Shown: positions 1 through 8,459 of the stretch, one piece after another
Layout of the letters: the number at the start of each line of letters is the position of its first letter
Numbering within the stretch: the first letter of the stretch is position 1
Assembly: GCA_900319595.1 (NCBI GenBank)
Contig: ONOZ01000236.1
Location: 1-8,863, forward strand
Source: an uncultured Bacteroidales bacterium
GTDB lineage: Bacteria > Bacteroidota > Bacteroidia > Bacteroidales > P3
DNA: 8,863 bases
Direction of reading: 5' to 3'
Program-made: the position numbers and the translations under genes
Notes under the pieces: model-generated
Seen by the model: the letters and a program-made list of their open reading frames with translations, nothing else
The model's database searches: none
Told to the model about the DNA's origin: nothing

Positions 1-1046
1 CAGGAGGTCTTAGTCTTGGAGCAGAAATGGCAGGAATTAAGGTTAGATACGCGATAGAAAAAGATTCAAGCGCTGCTAAGACCTTTATTCTAAACCATAA
101 AAAAGCAAAAGTTATTCAGGAAGATATACAAGACGTAAATCCCTGTTTGTTAAAATCCGAAAAGGATTCAATTTTTATAATCATGGGTGGCCCCCCCTGC
201 CAAGGGTTTTCCCTATCCAATACAAGACACCGAAATATGGAAAATAAGAACAACTTTCTCTTCTTAGAGTTTGTTAGGTTTGTAAAGGAAATAAATCCAG
301 AGTGGTTTGTATTGGAAAACGTTTGGGGTATAACTAACATTGAAGAGGGGAAGACACAAAAAATGATAGAAGCATGTTTTGAGGCATTAGGCTATAAAGT
401 AAAATCAGAAATCCTATGGGCATCAGATTTCGGAGTTCCTCAAAAAAGAAATCGATTCTTTATGGTAGGAAATCGATTAGGAATAGAGTTTATCTTTCCT
501 AAAAAACGTTCAAAACAAATAACTGTAGCAGAAGCTATTACAGACTTACCTTCTCTCAATAATGGAGATATGATAGATGCTCTCCCATATAGCATTGATT
601 TTGAACATGCGAGTAAATACGCTCAAAAAATGCGTGCTGGTTCTGATGTCTCAAGACAAAACTATGTATCACGAAATAACGAACTCGTTATCAAACGGTA
701 CACACATATTAAACAGGGAGAAAATTGGCGGGCTATTCCCGATGAGCTAATGACAAATTACGCAGACAAGGGACGTTGCCATAGTGGTATTTATAAAAGA
801 TTAGTTGCGAATAAACCATCAGTAGTTATTTCTAACTATCGCAAGAGTATGCTTATACATCCTTATGAGCATAGAGGAATCTCCGTAAGAGAAGCTGCTC
901 GCTTACAAAGTTTCCCTGATTCTTTCATTTTTGAAGGTCCAATTTCCCATATTCAACAACAGATAGGAAATGCAGTACCCCCGCTTTTAGCTAAAGCTGT
1001 ATTTCAACAAATTATAAAATTAACGAAAATGTATGAGCAAAGATAG
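1..1046 (+). CDS. DNA (cytosine-5-)-methyltransferase, 5'-truncated by window edge
   Basis: Transfers a methyl group from S-adenosylmethionine to C5 of cytosine in a specific DNA site; here it probably protects host DNA from the rest of the operon. The frame is open from the first base. Codons before the ATG at 27 spell GGLSLGAE, the SAM-binding motif I of this family, so the true start lies upstream and ATG 27 is internal. Counting that Met as residue 1: motif IV GGPPCQGFS at 54-62 with catalytic Cys58; motif VI ENV at 97-99; motif VIII QKRNRFFMVG at 139-148; a target-recognition region at about 180-265; motif IX RLQSFPDSF near 292-300; motif X QIGNAVPP at 312-319. All catalytic motifs are intact. 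Only about the first dozen residues appear to be missing. The recognition sequence cannot be read from the protein. The last 14 nt overlap the MORC-like gene, which indicates one transcript. Confidence 0.96.
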   Translation, partial: GGLSLGAEMAGIKVRYAIEKDSSAAKTFILNHKKAKVIQEDIQDVNPCLLKSEKDSIFIIMGGPPCQGFSLSNTRHRNMENKNNFLFLEFVRFVKEINPEWFVLENVWGITNIEEGKTQKMIEACFEALGYKVKSEILWASDFGVPQKRNRFFMVGNRLGIEFIFPKKRSKQITVAEAITDLPSLNNGDMIDALPYSIDFEHASKYAQKMRAGSDVSRQNYVSRNNELVIKRYTHIKQGENWRAIPDELMTNYADKGRCHSGIYKRLVANKPSVVISNYRKSMLIHPYEHRGISVREAARLQSFPDSFIFEGPISHIQQQIGNAVPPLLAKAVFQQIIKLTKMYEQR

Positions 1047-2541
1047 ATTGCACATTCCTAAAGCATCTACACTGATGTCTTCCTTACGCTCAATGGGCTA
1101 TTCCTTTGAGTCGGCAGTTGCTGATGTCATAGATAATAGTATAAGCGCATATGCAAAAAATATACACATACTGTTTCCTTCAAATCCTCTTGAAAAACTT
1201 GCCGTAGGTATTTTGGATGATGGTATCGGTATGACAAGTGAAGGCCTCCTTGAAGCAATGCGTTATGGGAGTCTTTCTGCCGAAGATTCAAGAGCCGAAG
1301 AAGATTTAGGTAGGTTTGGGATGGGACTAAAATCCGCATCTCTTTCTCAGTGTGCAAAGCTTACTGTCGTTAGTCGAAATAGTGGCAATATAAACGCCTA
1401 TCGATGGGATTTTAAGCATATCTTGGAGTTGGGTGATTGGCTTTTGCAAGAACTTGACAACTCTGAAATAAAGGAGCTACCTTACATAGAAAAACTTAAT
1501 AATCAAATTGAGGGAACTCTTGTAATTTGGGAAGATTTTGATGTTATATCAAAAACGAGTGGCGGAAACGTTTACCAAACTCTTATGGATCTACGTGTTC
1601 CTTTAGAATCATATGTAGCGCTTATTTTTCATCGTTTTCTTAAGGGTGTCGGAAATTCACGATTGCGCATGTTCTTAAACGAAGCCGAAATACAGCCATT
1701 GGATCCTTTTTTGGAACAACATCCAAAGACAACAACAAAAAAAGAAATAACACTTGAAATAAAAGATAGTGAGGGTATAGAAAGACATATCCATATAAAA
1801 CCTTTTGTCTTACCCTTTGCGACAGCCTTAAAAGAAGAAGATAAAAGATTAGTTGGTGGAATTGAAAACCTACGTTCTAAACAAGGTTTCTATGTTTATC
1901 GCAATAAACGCCTGATTATTTGGGGTACTTGGTTTGGAATGAAGCAACGTGCTGAATTAACAAAAAACGCTCGTGTTCGTGTTGATATTCCTAATACATT
2001 AGACGATGTGTGGTCTATTGATATTAAGAAACAGCATGCTGCTATTCCGAAACAGATATTGCGTCGTTTAAGAACTGCCGTTGAGGACGCTTTGGACTTC
2101 TCTGTTCGCCAGCAAACATATCGAGGTAGGACAAAAAAAGTAAATGAAAACTTTGATTACATCTGGGATAGAAAAGAAGGACGCGATGGAACTTTTTTCT
2201 ATCAAATAAACCGTGATAGTCAATTCTTTAAATTTATTCGTGAGAAACTAAGCGACGAAGATTACAATTACGTAGATTTGTTACTTACAGAGATAGAGAA
2301 GAATCTTCCTATCCAACAAATGTACATAGATAAGAGTAATGAAGCTATAGCTCCATTAGACAAAACTGAGAATCGATTTAATGAAGTATTCCAGACTGCT
2401 ATAACAATGATTTCAGCTGCAAGAAAGATTAGAAATGATAGTCTAAAAGAAATCATTACAGACCTAATGTGTTGGGAACCATTTTGTCATTATCCAAGTC
2501 TAAAGGATAAACTAATTCAAAATTACTCTATTTATGATTGA
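1033..2541 (+). CDS. MORC/Hsp90-like GHKL ATPase
   Basis: A 502-residue ATPase of the bacterial MORC-like branch of the GHKL superfamily (gyrase B, Hsp90, MutL); such proteins usually dimerise on ATP binding and clamp or remodel DNA. Visible motifs: N box DVIDNS at 31-36 (Asn35 would bind Mg-ATP; Asp31 sits where MutL and Hsp90 have the catalytic Glu); G1 box LDDGIGM at 61-67; glycine-rich lid DLGRFGMGLKSAS at 91-103, including the KSAS that is characteristic of MORC-like proteins; GT at 161-162. A second, S5-like domain runs from about 250 to 350, and a lysine at 332 or 333 (IKKQHAA) is the likely ATP-sensing lysine. No CW zinc finger is visible, and the C-terminal third is uncharacterised. 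The start overlaps the methyltransferase by 14 nt without a Shine-Dalgarno sequence, so coupling to upstream translation is likely. Likely role: DNA sensing or remodelling with the Z1 helicase. Family call is firm; role is inferred. Confidence 0.92.
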   Translation: MSKDRLHIPKASTLMSSLRSMGYSFESAVADVIDNSISAYAKNIHILFPSNPLEKLAVGILDDGIGMTSEGLLEAMRYGSLSAEDSRAEEDLGRFGMGLKSASLSQCAKLTVVSRNSGNINAYRWDFKHILELGDWLLQELDNSEIKELPYIEKLNNQIEGTLVIWEDFDVISKTSGGNVYQTLMDLRVPLESYVALIFHRFLKGVGNSRLRMFLNEAEIQPLDPFLEQHPKTTTKKEITLEIKDSEGIERHIHIKPFVLPFATALKEEDKRLVGGIENLRSKQGFYVYRNKRLIIWGTWFGMKQRAELTKNARVRVDIPNTLDDVWSIDIKKQHAAIPKQILRRLRTAVEDALDFSVRQQTYRGRTKKVNENFDYIWDRKEGRDGTFFYQINRDSQFFKFIREKLSDEDYNYVDLLLTEIEKNLPIQQMYIDKSNEAIAPLDKTENRFNEVFQTAITMISAARKIRNDSLKEIITDLMCWEPFCHYPSLKDKLIQNYSIYD

Positions 2542-5401
2542 TCAGAGTTCATACATACTTTTAGCTCAAACTACCAAAAATTTGATTGACATTCAGATAA
2601 GCCAAGGTGTTGAGTTAAAATTGGAGAATTTAGGAACTTATATCAAGCAAGCTTCTAAATTCATGCATATAGTATGCGATGAAGAAACCCATAAACAACT
2701 CTTCATAGACATGGAGTATGAATATAAGATAATCCACCCTAAAGGACAGGCTATATTCAATGATTATGATGAAAGTCGTGATTGGTACTCTAAGATGGAA
2801 GTTAAAAATCCCATCTTTTGGCAAAGATATAAGAATTATCTTATCAGCCATACTTCTATTAGCCGTACTAGTATCAATCGTTTGGATGATGACACACTTC
2901 CCGACATAATGAATTGCCTGGGAAACCCTAACGACAAATTAGACACACCCCGTTTTAGACGCGGTCTTATTATTGGAGATGTGCAGTCAGGAAAGACAGC
3001 TACATATACGGGTCTGATTTGTAAAGCCGCTGATGCTGGTTACAAAGTAGTCATTCTTCTTACTGGTGTTACTGAAAACTTAAGAAAGCAAACACAAGAG
3101 CGAATAGACGAGGGTATAATCGGTTTAACATATAGAAGAGAAGGAAAGAATGAAAGGCATTATCGTGTTGGTGTAGGCTTAGATAATAAACCGATAAAAG
3201 CAACTTCTGTAACATCTACACTTAATGATTTTGTTGGTAATTGCCACAAGATTACTTTCTCGTTGACAAACAACTCTTTAGTTTTGTTCGTTGTAAAGAA
3301 AAATGTGTCAGTTTTACAACGCCTTTTTAATTGGCTCAAAGATCAAAATATAGACCCAATAAAAGGATATGTAGACGTACCAATGTTGCTTATAGATGAT
3401 GAGGCAGACAACGCTTCTGTGAATACACGAAAAGACGAAACGGATCCAACCAAAACAAATAAGTTAATTCGTCTTATCTGTAATCTGTTTGTAAACTCAA
3501 CTTATGTCGGTTTTACAGCAACACCTTTTGCTAATGTATTCATAGACCCCGACTCTGTTGATGCTATGCAACATGCAGATTTATTCCCAGAGCATTTTAT
3601 TTATGCCTTGGAAGCTCCTAGTAACTATGTCGGTGCTGAAAAAATTTTCTATCCAGAGGGACAATTCTTCCATAATCTACGATATATCACAGATATTATT
3701 GAACCAGATTATGCTTCTGAAGAATATAAAGAACTTGTAGAATATTTCCCCGAGGAATTGAACGCAGGACCATTTTATTATAAGCATAAAAAAGAATGGA
3801 ACGGGGAGCTTCCTGCTTCACTAAGAGAGGCCATATTATGTTTCTGCTTAGCAAATGTCGTCCGAGATGCACGAGGGCAAGGCAATGCTCCTCGTAGTAT
3901 GCTGGTAAATATGTCGCGATTTATCCACGTTCAGAAGGTTATTACTGAACAAGTAGAAAGATGGTTTGAAGATATTTATAACGAAATTCGCGTCAATTTT
4001 AGCGATAATTCTGTAAAGAATGTAGACAATCCTTTGTTCAAAGAACTGTACGTCTTATGGATAAGGCATTTTGGTATTGTTCAAGATATTTCGTTTGACC
4101 GAATTTCTCAGAAACAAATGCTTCTAAGTGCTCTTGAAAAGATAAATGTGATAATGGTTAATGGCTCAAGGCAAAGTTCGACTTTAAATTATAAGGAGAA
4201 CCCATCGTTGAGGGTAATTGCTATAGGTGGGCTTTCTCTTTCTCGTGGTCTTACCTTAGAGGGATTAATGGTTAGCTATTTCTATCGTAATACTTCAACT
4301 TTCGATGTTTTGATGCAAATGGGAAGGTGGTTCGGTTATAGATATGGTTACGAAGACATCTTCCAGGTTTGGACGAGCCATACAAGTGCTATGTGGTATG
4401 CAGAAGTCTCAAGAGCATCTGCGGAACTGAAGAGTGATATACGCGAAATGTTTGACCAGAGGTTAACCCCTAAGGATTTCGGTATAAAAGTTCGTGATAA
4501 TTGCGATGAGTTACAAATAACCGCATCTAACAAAATGCGTTCAGCTGTTAGTAAAGATATGATGTATACATTCTATGGAAATATATATGATACGCCTTAC
4601 ATCGCATCTAACATTGAGCACAATAAAATAAATACTTCACGTGTCCGTGAATTGGTTTCATATTTGTTTTCCCATAATTACGCCTTTAAATACACGGATT
4701 ACAAAAAAGTAAACAAAGATATTAATGATGTTACAGATGGAAGTTCTCGATATTTTGCTGATGTTCCGAAGTCTATCATTATTGACTTTCTTCGTGATAT
4801 CAAGTATTCAATGGCCAATCCACGTTTTGATGCCAAGAATATCATAAACTTTTTAGAGGATGAAACAACTGAAGGACATGACCTTTGGGATGTTGTATTC
4901 GAAAGTGGTAAGTCTGAGGAACACTATGATATAGAAGGACTCCAAAACATAAGATGCATGGTTCGTTCGATTTGTAGCACTAATCGAAATGTCATACAAT
5001 TAAGTACCAGAAGAAGAGTTCTTACTGGTAGTATGGAAGGCAAATTTGCTCTAACAGAGGCTGATATAAATACAGCAGAGAATAAACAACGTCGAGAATG
5101 GGAAAGAAAAGGAGAAAATAGTAAAGGTAGAAGTATTCCCGTAAAAGCCTACTTCAAGTTTCTCCCAAAGCGTAAACCTATATTGGTTATTATGTTCATT
5201 AAACCACAAAAACCTACTGGAGAAGAAGACAAAATGCTTACCTCTTTCCGCAATTTACTTAAAGATAATTGTATCGTGGCATTTGCAGTTGGCTCTCCGG
5301 GTATTAAGGATGAGGGTAAAGCTGTAAAATACCAAGTTAATAAAATTTTCCAACAACTCAACATGGAGGGTGAAGAACCCGAGGAAGAAGATGAAGAGTA
5401 A
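2534..5401 (+). CDS. Z1-domain superfamily II helicase-like ATPase
   Basis: A 955-residue protein with a complete superfamily II helicase/translocase core carrying a Z1 domain. Walker A is GDVQSGKT at 148-155; motif Ia is LLTGVTENLRKQ at 175-186; Walker B is LIDDEAD at 286-292; motif III is GFTATPFANVF at 326-336. After a long insertion, the C-terminal RecA lobe has IGGLSLSRGLTLEG at 564-577 and the motif VI-like QMGRWFGYR at 595-603, where Arg598 is a candidate arginine finger. The region from about 390 to 630 corresponds to Pfam Z1. The N-terminal 140 residues and the region after 640 are unassigned, and the protein ends in a strongly acidic Glu/Asp tail from about 943. It probably uses ATP to move along or unwind DNA, feeding the nuclease encoded next. 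The start overlaps the MORC-like gene by 8 nt. The helicase motifs are clear; the substrate and any intrinsic nuclease activity are not. Confidence 0.93.
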   Translation: MIDQSSYILLAQTTKNLIDIQISQGVELKLENLGTYIKQASKFMHIVCDEETHKQLFIDMEYEYKIIHPKGQAIFNDYDESRDWYSKMEVKNPIFWQRYKNYLISHTSISRTSINRLDDDTLPDIMNCLGNPNDKLDTPRFRRGLIIGDVQSGKTATYTGLICKAADAGYKVVILLTGVTENLRKQTQERIDEGIIGLTYRREGKNERHYRVGVGLDNKPIKATSVTSTLNDFVGNCHKITFSLTNNSLVLFVVKKNVSVLQRLFNWLKDQNIDPIKGYVDVPMLLIDDEADNASVNTRKDETDPTKTNKLIRLICNLFVNSTYVGFTATPFANVFIDPDSVDAMQHADLFPEHFIYALEAPSNYVGAEKIFYPEGQFFHNLRYITDIIEPDYASEEYKELVEYFPEELNAGPFYYKHKKEWNGELPASLREAILCFCLANVVRDARGQGNAPRSMLVNMSRFIHVQKVITEQVERWFEDIYNEIRVNFSDNSVKNVDNPLFKELYVLWIRHFGIVQDISFDRISQKQMLLSALEKINVIMVNGSRQSSTLNYKENPSLRVIAIGGLSLSRGLTLEGLMVSYFYRNTSTFDVLMQMGRWFGYRYGYEDIFQVWTSHTSAMWYAEVSRASAELKSDIREMFDQRLTPKDFGIKVRDNCDELQITASNKMRSAVSKDMMYTFYGNIYDTPYIASNIEHNKINTSRVRELVSYLFSHNYAFKYTDYKKVNKDINDVTDGSSRYFADVPKSIIIDFLRDIKYSMANPRFDAKNIINFLEDETTEGHDLWDVVFESGKSEEHYDIEGLQNIRCMVRSICSTNRNVIQLSTRRRVLTGSMEGKFALTEADINTAENKQRREWERKGENSKGRSIPVKAYFKFLPKRKPILVIMFIKPQKPTGEEDKMLTSFRNLLKDNCIVAFAVGSPGIKDEGKAVKYQVNKIFQQLNMEGEEPEEEDEE
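5381..5390 (+). promoter_or_regulatory. Purine-rich ribosome-binding site inside the acidic tail of the Z1 gene
   Basis: GAGGAAGAAG lies directly before ATG 5391. It contains GAGG 7 nt upstream of the start and is the only good Shine-Dalgarno-like leader among the visible gene starts of the operon. The same bases encode Glu-Glu residues of the Z1 protein tail. It supports ATG 5391, rather than GTG 5370, as the start of the nuclease gene. Confidence 0.4.
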
Positions 5402-6311
5402 TAAGATTTACCAGACATTTTCCGAGAATTTTCCAAGCAATCATTTTATTCGCGTTGGTAATAACCGGAACTTAAGTTTATACATCGGTCGTGATGAAAA
5501 TGCCCGATACTCTTTTGATTTTCGTGGCAATTTTCGTCCAGTTAAAATAATGAGTTCAGATGTAATCTATGTCGAGCAATTTGAATCACTATCAAATAAA
5601 ACTCTCCGCTTTTCTTTAGAAAACGCGGAATTACTTGAATATTTCTGCACTTTTTGTCATGACCTCTTAGATTCGGTACAAGTTATAACAGACGATGATT
5701 CTGCTTATAAGACCTTGCGATCTCGGTATTACTCTTGGCGTCAACTCTTTCGTCCAGATAATGCCCGCTTGAGTGAGTCTGAAGTGATGGGTCTAATTGG
5801 AGAATTGCTATTTCTAAAAAACCAAATGATACCCAAATATGGTATTGATGTTGCTTTAGAAAGTTGGATGGGACCTGAAAAGACTCATAAAGATTTTTCT
5901 GTAGGCAATGATTGGTTTGAAATAAAGACAATAAGCTTCGGAAAAGAAACTGTTCGGATTTCATCAATAGAGCAATTAGATAGTGAAATAGATGGGCAAC
6001 TATTTATCTATGAATTAGAAAAGATGAGCCCTAATTTTGATGGTATAAAATTAGGAACGCTTGCTAAATCTATTATTGAACTCTTGGAAACATCCTCTCA
6101 GAGAGAAAGTTTTATGGCTAAACTGGAATTATATGGTTTTGATTTTTCAAAAGAGTATGATTCTTTTGCCTATTCGCTTAATAATTCAAGTCAATATAAT
6201 GTTATACAAGACGAATTTCCGCGTCTGCAACGTTCTTTTTTGCCAGTTGCTATTACACGTGTTCAATACGAAATCTCTCTCTCTGAAATAGAATCATTTA
6301 AAGTACTCTAA
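5391..6311 (+). CDS. PD-(D/E)XK nuclease-fold protein (DUF4420 type)
   Basis: A 306-residue protein resembling the 'PD-(D/E)XK motif protein' family (DUF4420), predicted restriction-endonuclease-like DNases that accompany MORC and Z1 proteins. Numbered from the chosen start, the nuclease core shows Glu138 in GLIGELLFL, Asp168 in HKDFS, and Glu177-Ile-Lys179 in DWFEIKT; together these form the expected E...D...ExK metal-binding active site. No membrane segment or signal peptide is visible. Two starts are possible. GTG 5370 would add seven mostly basic residues and a 32-nt overlap with the Z1 gene. ATG 5391 gives an 11-nt overlap, like the other junctions in the operon, and has a purine-rich leader, so it is preferred. 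It is followed after only 4 nt by the AIPR gene. It probably supplies the DNA-cleaving activity of the system. Catalysis is inferred from the motif. Confidence 0.88.
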   Translation: MKSNKIYQTFSENFPSNHFIRVGNNRNLSLYIGRDENARYSFDFRGNFRPVKIMSSDVIYVEQFESLSNKTLRFSLENAELLEYFCTFCHDLLDSVQVITDDDSAYKTLRSRYYSWRQLFRPDNARLSESEVMGLIGELLFLKNQMIPKYGIDVALESWMGPEKTHKDFSVGNDWFEIKTISFGKETVRISSIEQLDSEIDGQLFIYELEKMSPNFDGIKLGTLAKSIIELLETSSQRESFMAKLELYGFDFSKEYDSFAYSLNNSSQYNVIQDEFPRLQRSFLPVAITRVQYEISLSEIESFKVL

Positions 6312-6315
6312 CACT

Positions 6316-8430
6316 ATGGACATTGAAGAATATCGTAAACAATTTATTGACGAGATTCGTCAAAATGCCGAACTTGAAGGAACCGATCCTGAAAGTATCT
6401 TTATTGAAAAGACGCTCAATAGTCTTGAAGAAATAGGTCAGCTTAATGATCCTATTCCTATGTCAGTAGAGATAAGGAATAATAGACGACAATTACTTTC
6501 TTTTGATGGGTATGCATATGATGAAGCTGATAGTGCGTTAGTTCTTATTTCTAGCGATTTTATAAATCAAAAAGACGAAACACCTAATTTAACCAATACT
6601 CGAATAGAAGAATTAGTCGCACGTATGCAACGATTTATTTCAGAGTCCGTTAATGGCAATATTAGTAATTTTTGTGATGATTCACACCCTGCTGTTAATA
6701 TTGCCAATGAGTTTCGTAAAAAAATTGGAAGGGGGTTAATCGGAACGGAAATTTTGAGGTTCAAATTCATAATAATATCCAATGCCACACTTAGTAAGCA
6801 GGTAAAAAATATATCCCAGCAAGATTTCCTTGAACGTCCTGTGGACTTAAACGTTTGGACACTTGAGCGTTTTTATCAAACTTTTGTCTCAAATTCTAGT
6901 GAGATTATAGAAATTGAAACAAAAGATTTTTCTTGTGATGGTATTCCATGCCTAAAAGCAGATTTAGGAACTCTCAATACTTACGATGCGTACTTAGGTA
7001 TTGTTCCAGGGCGTTTCTTGGCTGATATATATTTAAGATTTGGCAGCAAACTTCTTCAAGGTAATGTCCGGGCATTTCTTAGTATGCGTGGTAAAGTTAA
7101 CAAAGGAATAAGAAGTACAATAATCAATAATCCAGAGAATTTCTTTACTTTCAACAATGGCGTAGCTATTGTTGCACGTTCTGTAAAATTTTCTTCTGAT
7201 GGCTCCAAAATTATCGCCTTTAAGGATTTCCAAATTATCAACGGTGGTCAAACTACTGCTTCGTTAGCAAATGCTATCATAAGAAAGGAGGATAAAAAAG
7301 GAATGGACACCTTATTTGTTCCTATGAAATTGACCGTTCTAAATGTAGAAGATGATATGTCAGAAGAGCAGACAGAGCAATATAATGAAATTACGAGAAC
7401 AATTTCAGAATGTGCTAATAGTCAAAATGCTGTTTCTGCCGCCGATTTCTTTTCTAATCATCCTTTCCATGTAATAATGGAAAAATTATCCCGAAAAGTG
7501 ATGGCACCTCCTGCCGATGGTAAACCATATCAAACTATATGGTTCTATGAACGTTCCAGAGGTAAATGGGAACAAGAACAGATGAAGATGACTGATGCAC
7601 AAAGAAGAAGATTTGGTGAAATATATCCAAAGAAACAAGTTATAAAAAAGGAGAGATTAGCAAAATGCTATAATACTATTTTGATGAACCCTAATCAGGT
7701 TTGCCAAAGCTCAGCTATAAATTTTAGTCGGTTTGCAAATTTCGTTGAAAAACTTTACGAAGAACATCGTGATGACATAAATGAAGAATTTTTCAAAAAA
7801 TGTGTATGCTCTGTCATTCTCTTTGACAAAGTTGATATGATGATAGCTAAGTCAAATTGGTATCCTAAAGGTGGCGATAAGGCTCAGATTACTCCTTACA
7901 CAATTTCTAAACTTTTTTCTCTTTTACCAAAAGATAGAGATATAGATTGGGTTGCAATTTGGCAAAAGCAAGATCTTTATCCTGCTTTAGCTGAAGAGCT
8001 CTCACGACTTTCCTATTTTACTTTTAACTTCTTAAACAATAAAGCAGCTGGTGGTCTTGTACGTACAATGTCACGAAACATATCAACATGGCAAGATTAT
8101 AAAGATACACCTTATACATTAAGTGAGAATTTTATTCATTCTTTGATTTCAATAGAATTGACAAAATCTGCTGAACAAGCTGCTCGCCGAGAACATAAGT
8201 TTAACTCCAAAATAGATGCTTCGGTGGAAATATTTAACCTCGGTGCAGATTATTGGATGAACATATATAATGCACTAACAAAAGAGGAATTACTATCATA
8301 TGGTGATTGTGACTTTATTAGAAGTGTAGCTAACTACATAAAACGAAATCAATTGCCATCATCTTCACAGTGTAAGCGCTTATTAAAAATTGTTGAAAAA
8401 GCTGAAGATAAAGGCTATATAATGCCATAA
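6316..8430 (+). CDS. AIPR family protein (abortive infection phage resistance)
   Basis: A 704-residue protein of the AIPR family, named for association with abortive-infection phage resistance; its biochemical activity is not something I can read from the sequence. Family signatures are clear: GNVRAFL at 249-255; FFTFNNGVAIV at 276-286; QIINGGQTTAS at 306-316; NSQNAVSAADFFSNHPFH around 369-386; and WFYERSRGKWEQE around 414-426. These lie in the middle of the protein. The N-terminal 200 residues and the helical C-terminal part are less distinctive. No membrane segment is seen. It is the last gene of the operon, 4 nt after the nuclease gene with no Shine-Dalgarno sequence, so translation probably depends on coupling. 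By context it may be an effector or a regulator of the MORC-Z1-nuclease assembly. An in-frame ATG with a strong upstream Shine-Dalgarno sequence occurs at Met330 (7303). Confidence 0.92.
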   Translation: MDIEEYRKQFIDEIRQNAELEGTDPESIFIEKTLNSLEEIGQLNDPIPMSVEIRNNRRQLLSFDGYAYDEADSALVLISSDFINQKDETPNLTNTRIEELVARMQRFISESVNGNISNFCDDSHPAVNIANEFRKKIGRGLIGTEILRFKFIIISNATLSKQVKNISQQDFLERPVDLNVWTLERFYQTFVSNSSEIIEIETKDFSCDGIPCLKADLGTLNTYDAYLGIVPGRFLADIYLRFGSKLLQGNVRAFLSMRGKVNKGIRSTIINNPENFFTFNNGVAIVARSVKFSSDGSKIIAFKDFQIINGGQTTASLANAIIRKEDKKGMDTLFVPMKLTVLNVEDDMSEEQTEQYNEITRTISECANSQNAVSAADFFSNHPFHVIMEKLSRKVMAPPADGKPYQTIWFYERSRGKWEQEQMKMTDAQRRRFGEIYPKKQVIKKERLAKCYNTILMNPNQVCQSSAINFSRFANFVEKLYEEHRDDINEEFFKKCVCSVILFDKVDMMIAKSNWYPKGGDKAQITPYTISKLFSLLPKDRDIDWVAIWQKQDLYPALAEELSRLSYFTFNFLNNKAAGGLVRTMSRNISTWQDYKDTPYTLSENFIHSLISIELTKSAEQAARREHKFNSKIDASVEIFNLGADYWMNIYNALTKEELLSYGDCDFIRSVANYIKRNQLPSSSQCKRLLKIVEKAEDKGYIMP

Positions 8431-8459
8431 ATTCTTGTCTTTTCACACTTCCCCAAAAC

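Larger units (their letters stand above)
1..8430 (+). other. Defence operon: C5-MTase, MORC ATPase, Z1 helicase, PD-(D/E)XK, AIPR
   Basis: Five same-strand genes are packed with overlaps of 14, 8 and 11 nt and one 4-nt gap, with no internal space for a promoter or terminator. The domain set matches a conserved restriction-modification-like neighbourhood known from comparative genomics. The operon promoter and the methyltransferase start lie upstream of the window. The whole block is A/T-rich, in contrast to the gene that follows. Confidence 0.85.

Noticed and set aside
5370..5390. GTG 5370 as the start of the PD-(D/E)XK gene
   Set aside because: It would add seven basic residues encoded opposite the acidic tail codons and make a 32-nt overlap. 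ATG 5391 has a better leader and an overlap like the other junctions.
116..7251. Antisense and out-of-frame small open frames within the five large genes
   Set aside because: Each lies entirely or almost entirely under a clearly recognised protein with intact motifs, and none shows a recognisable domain.
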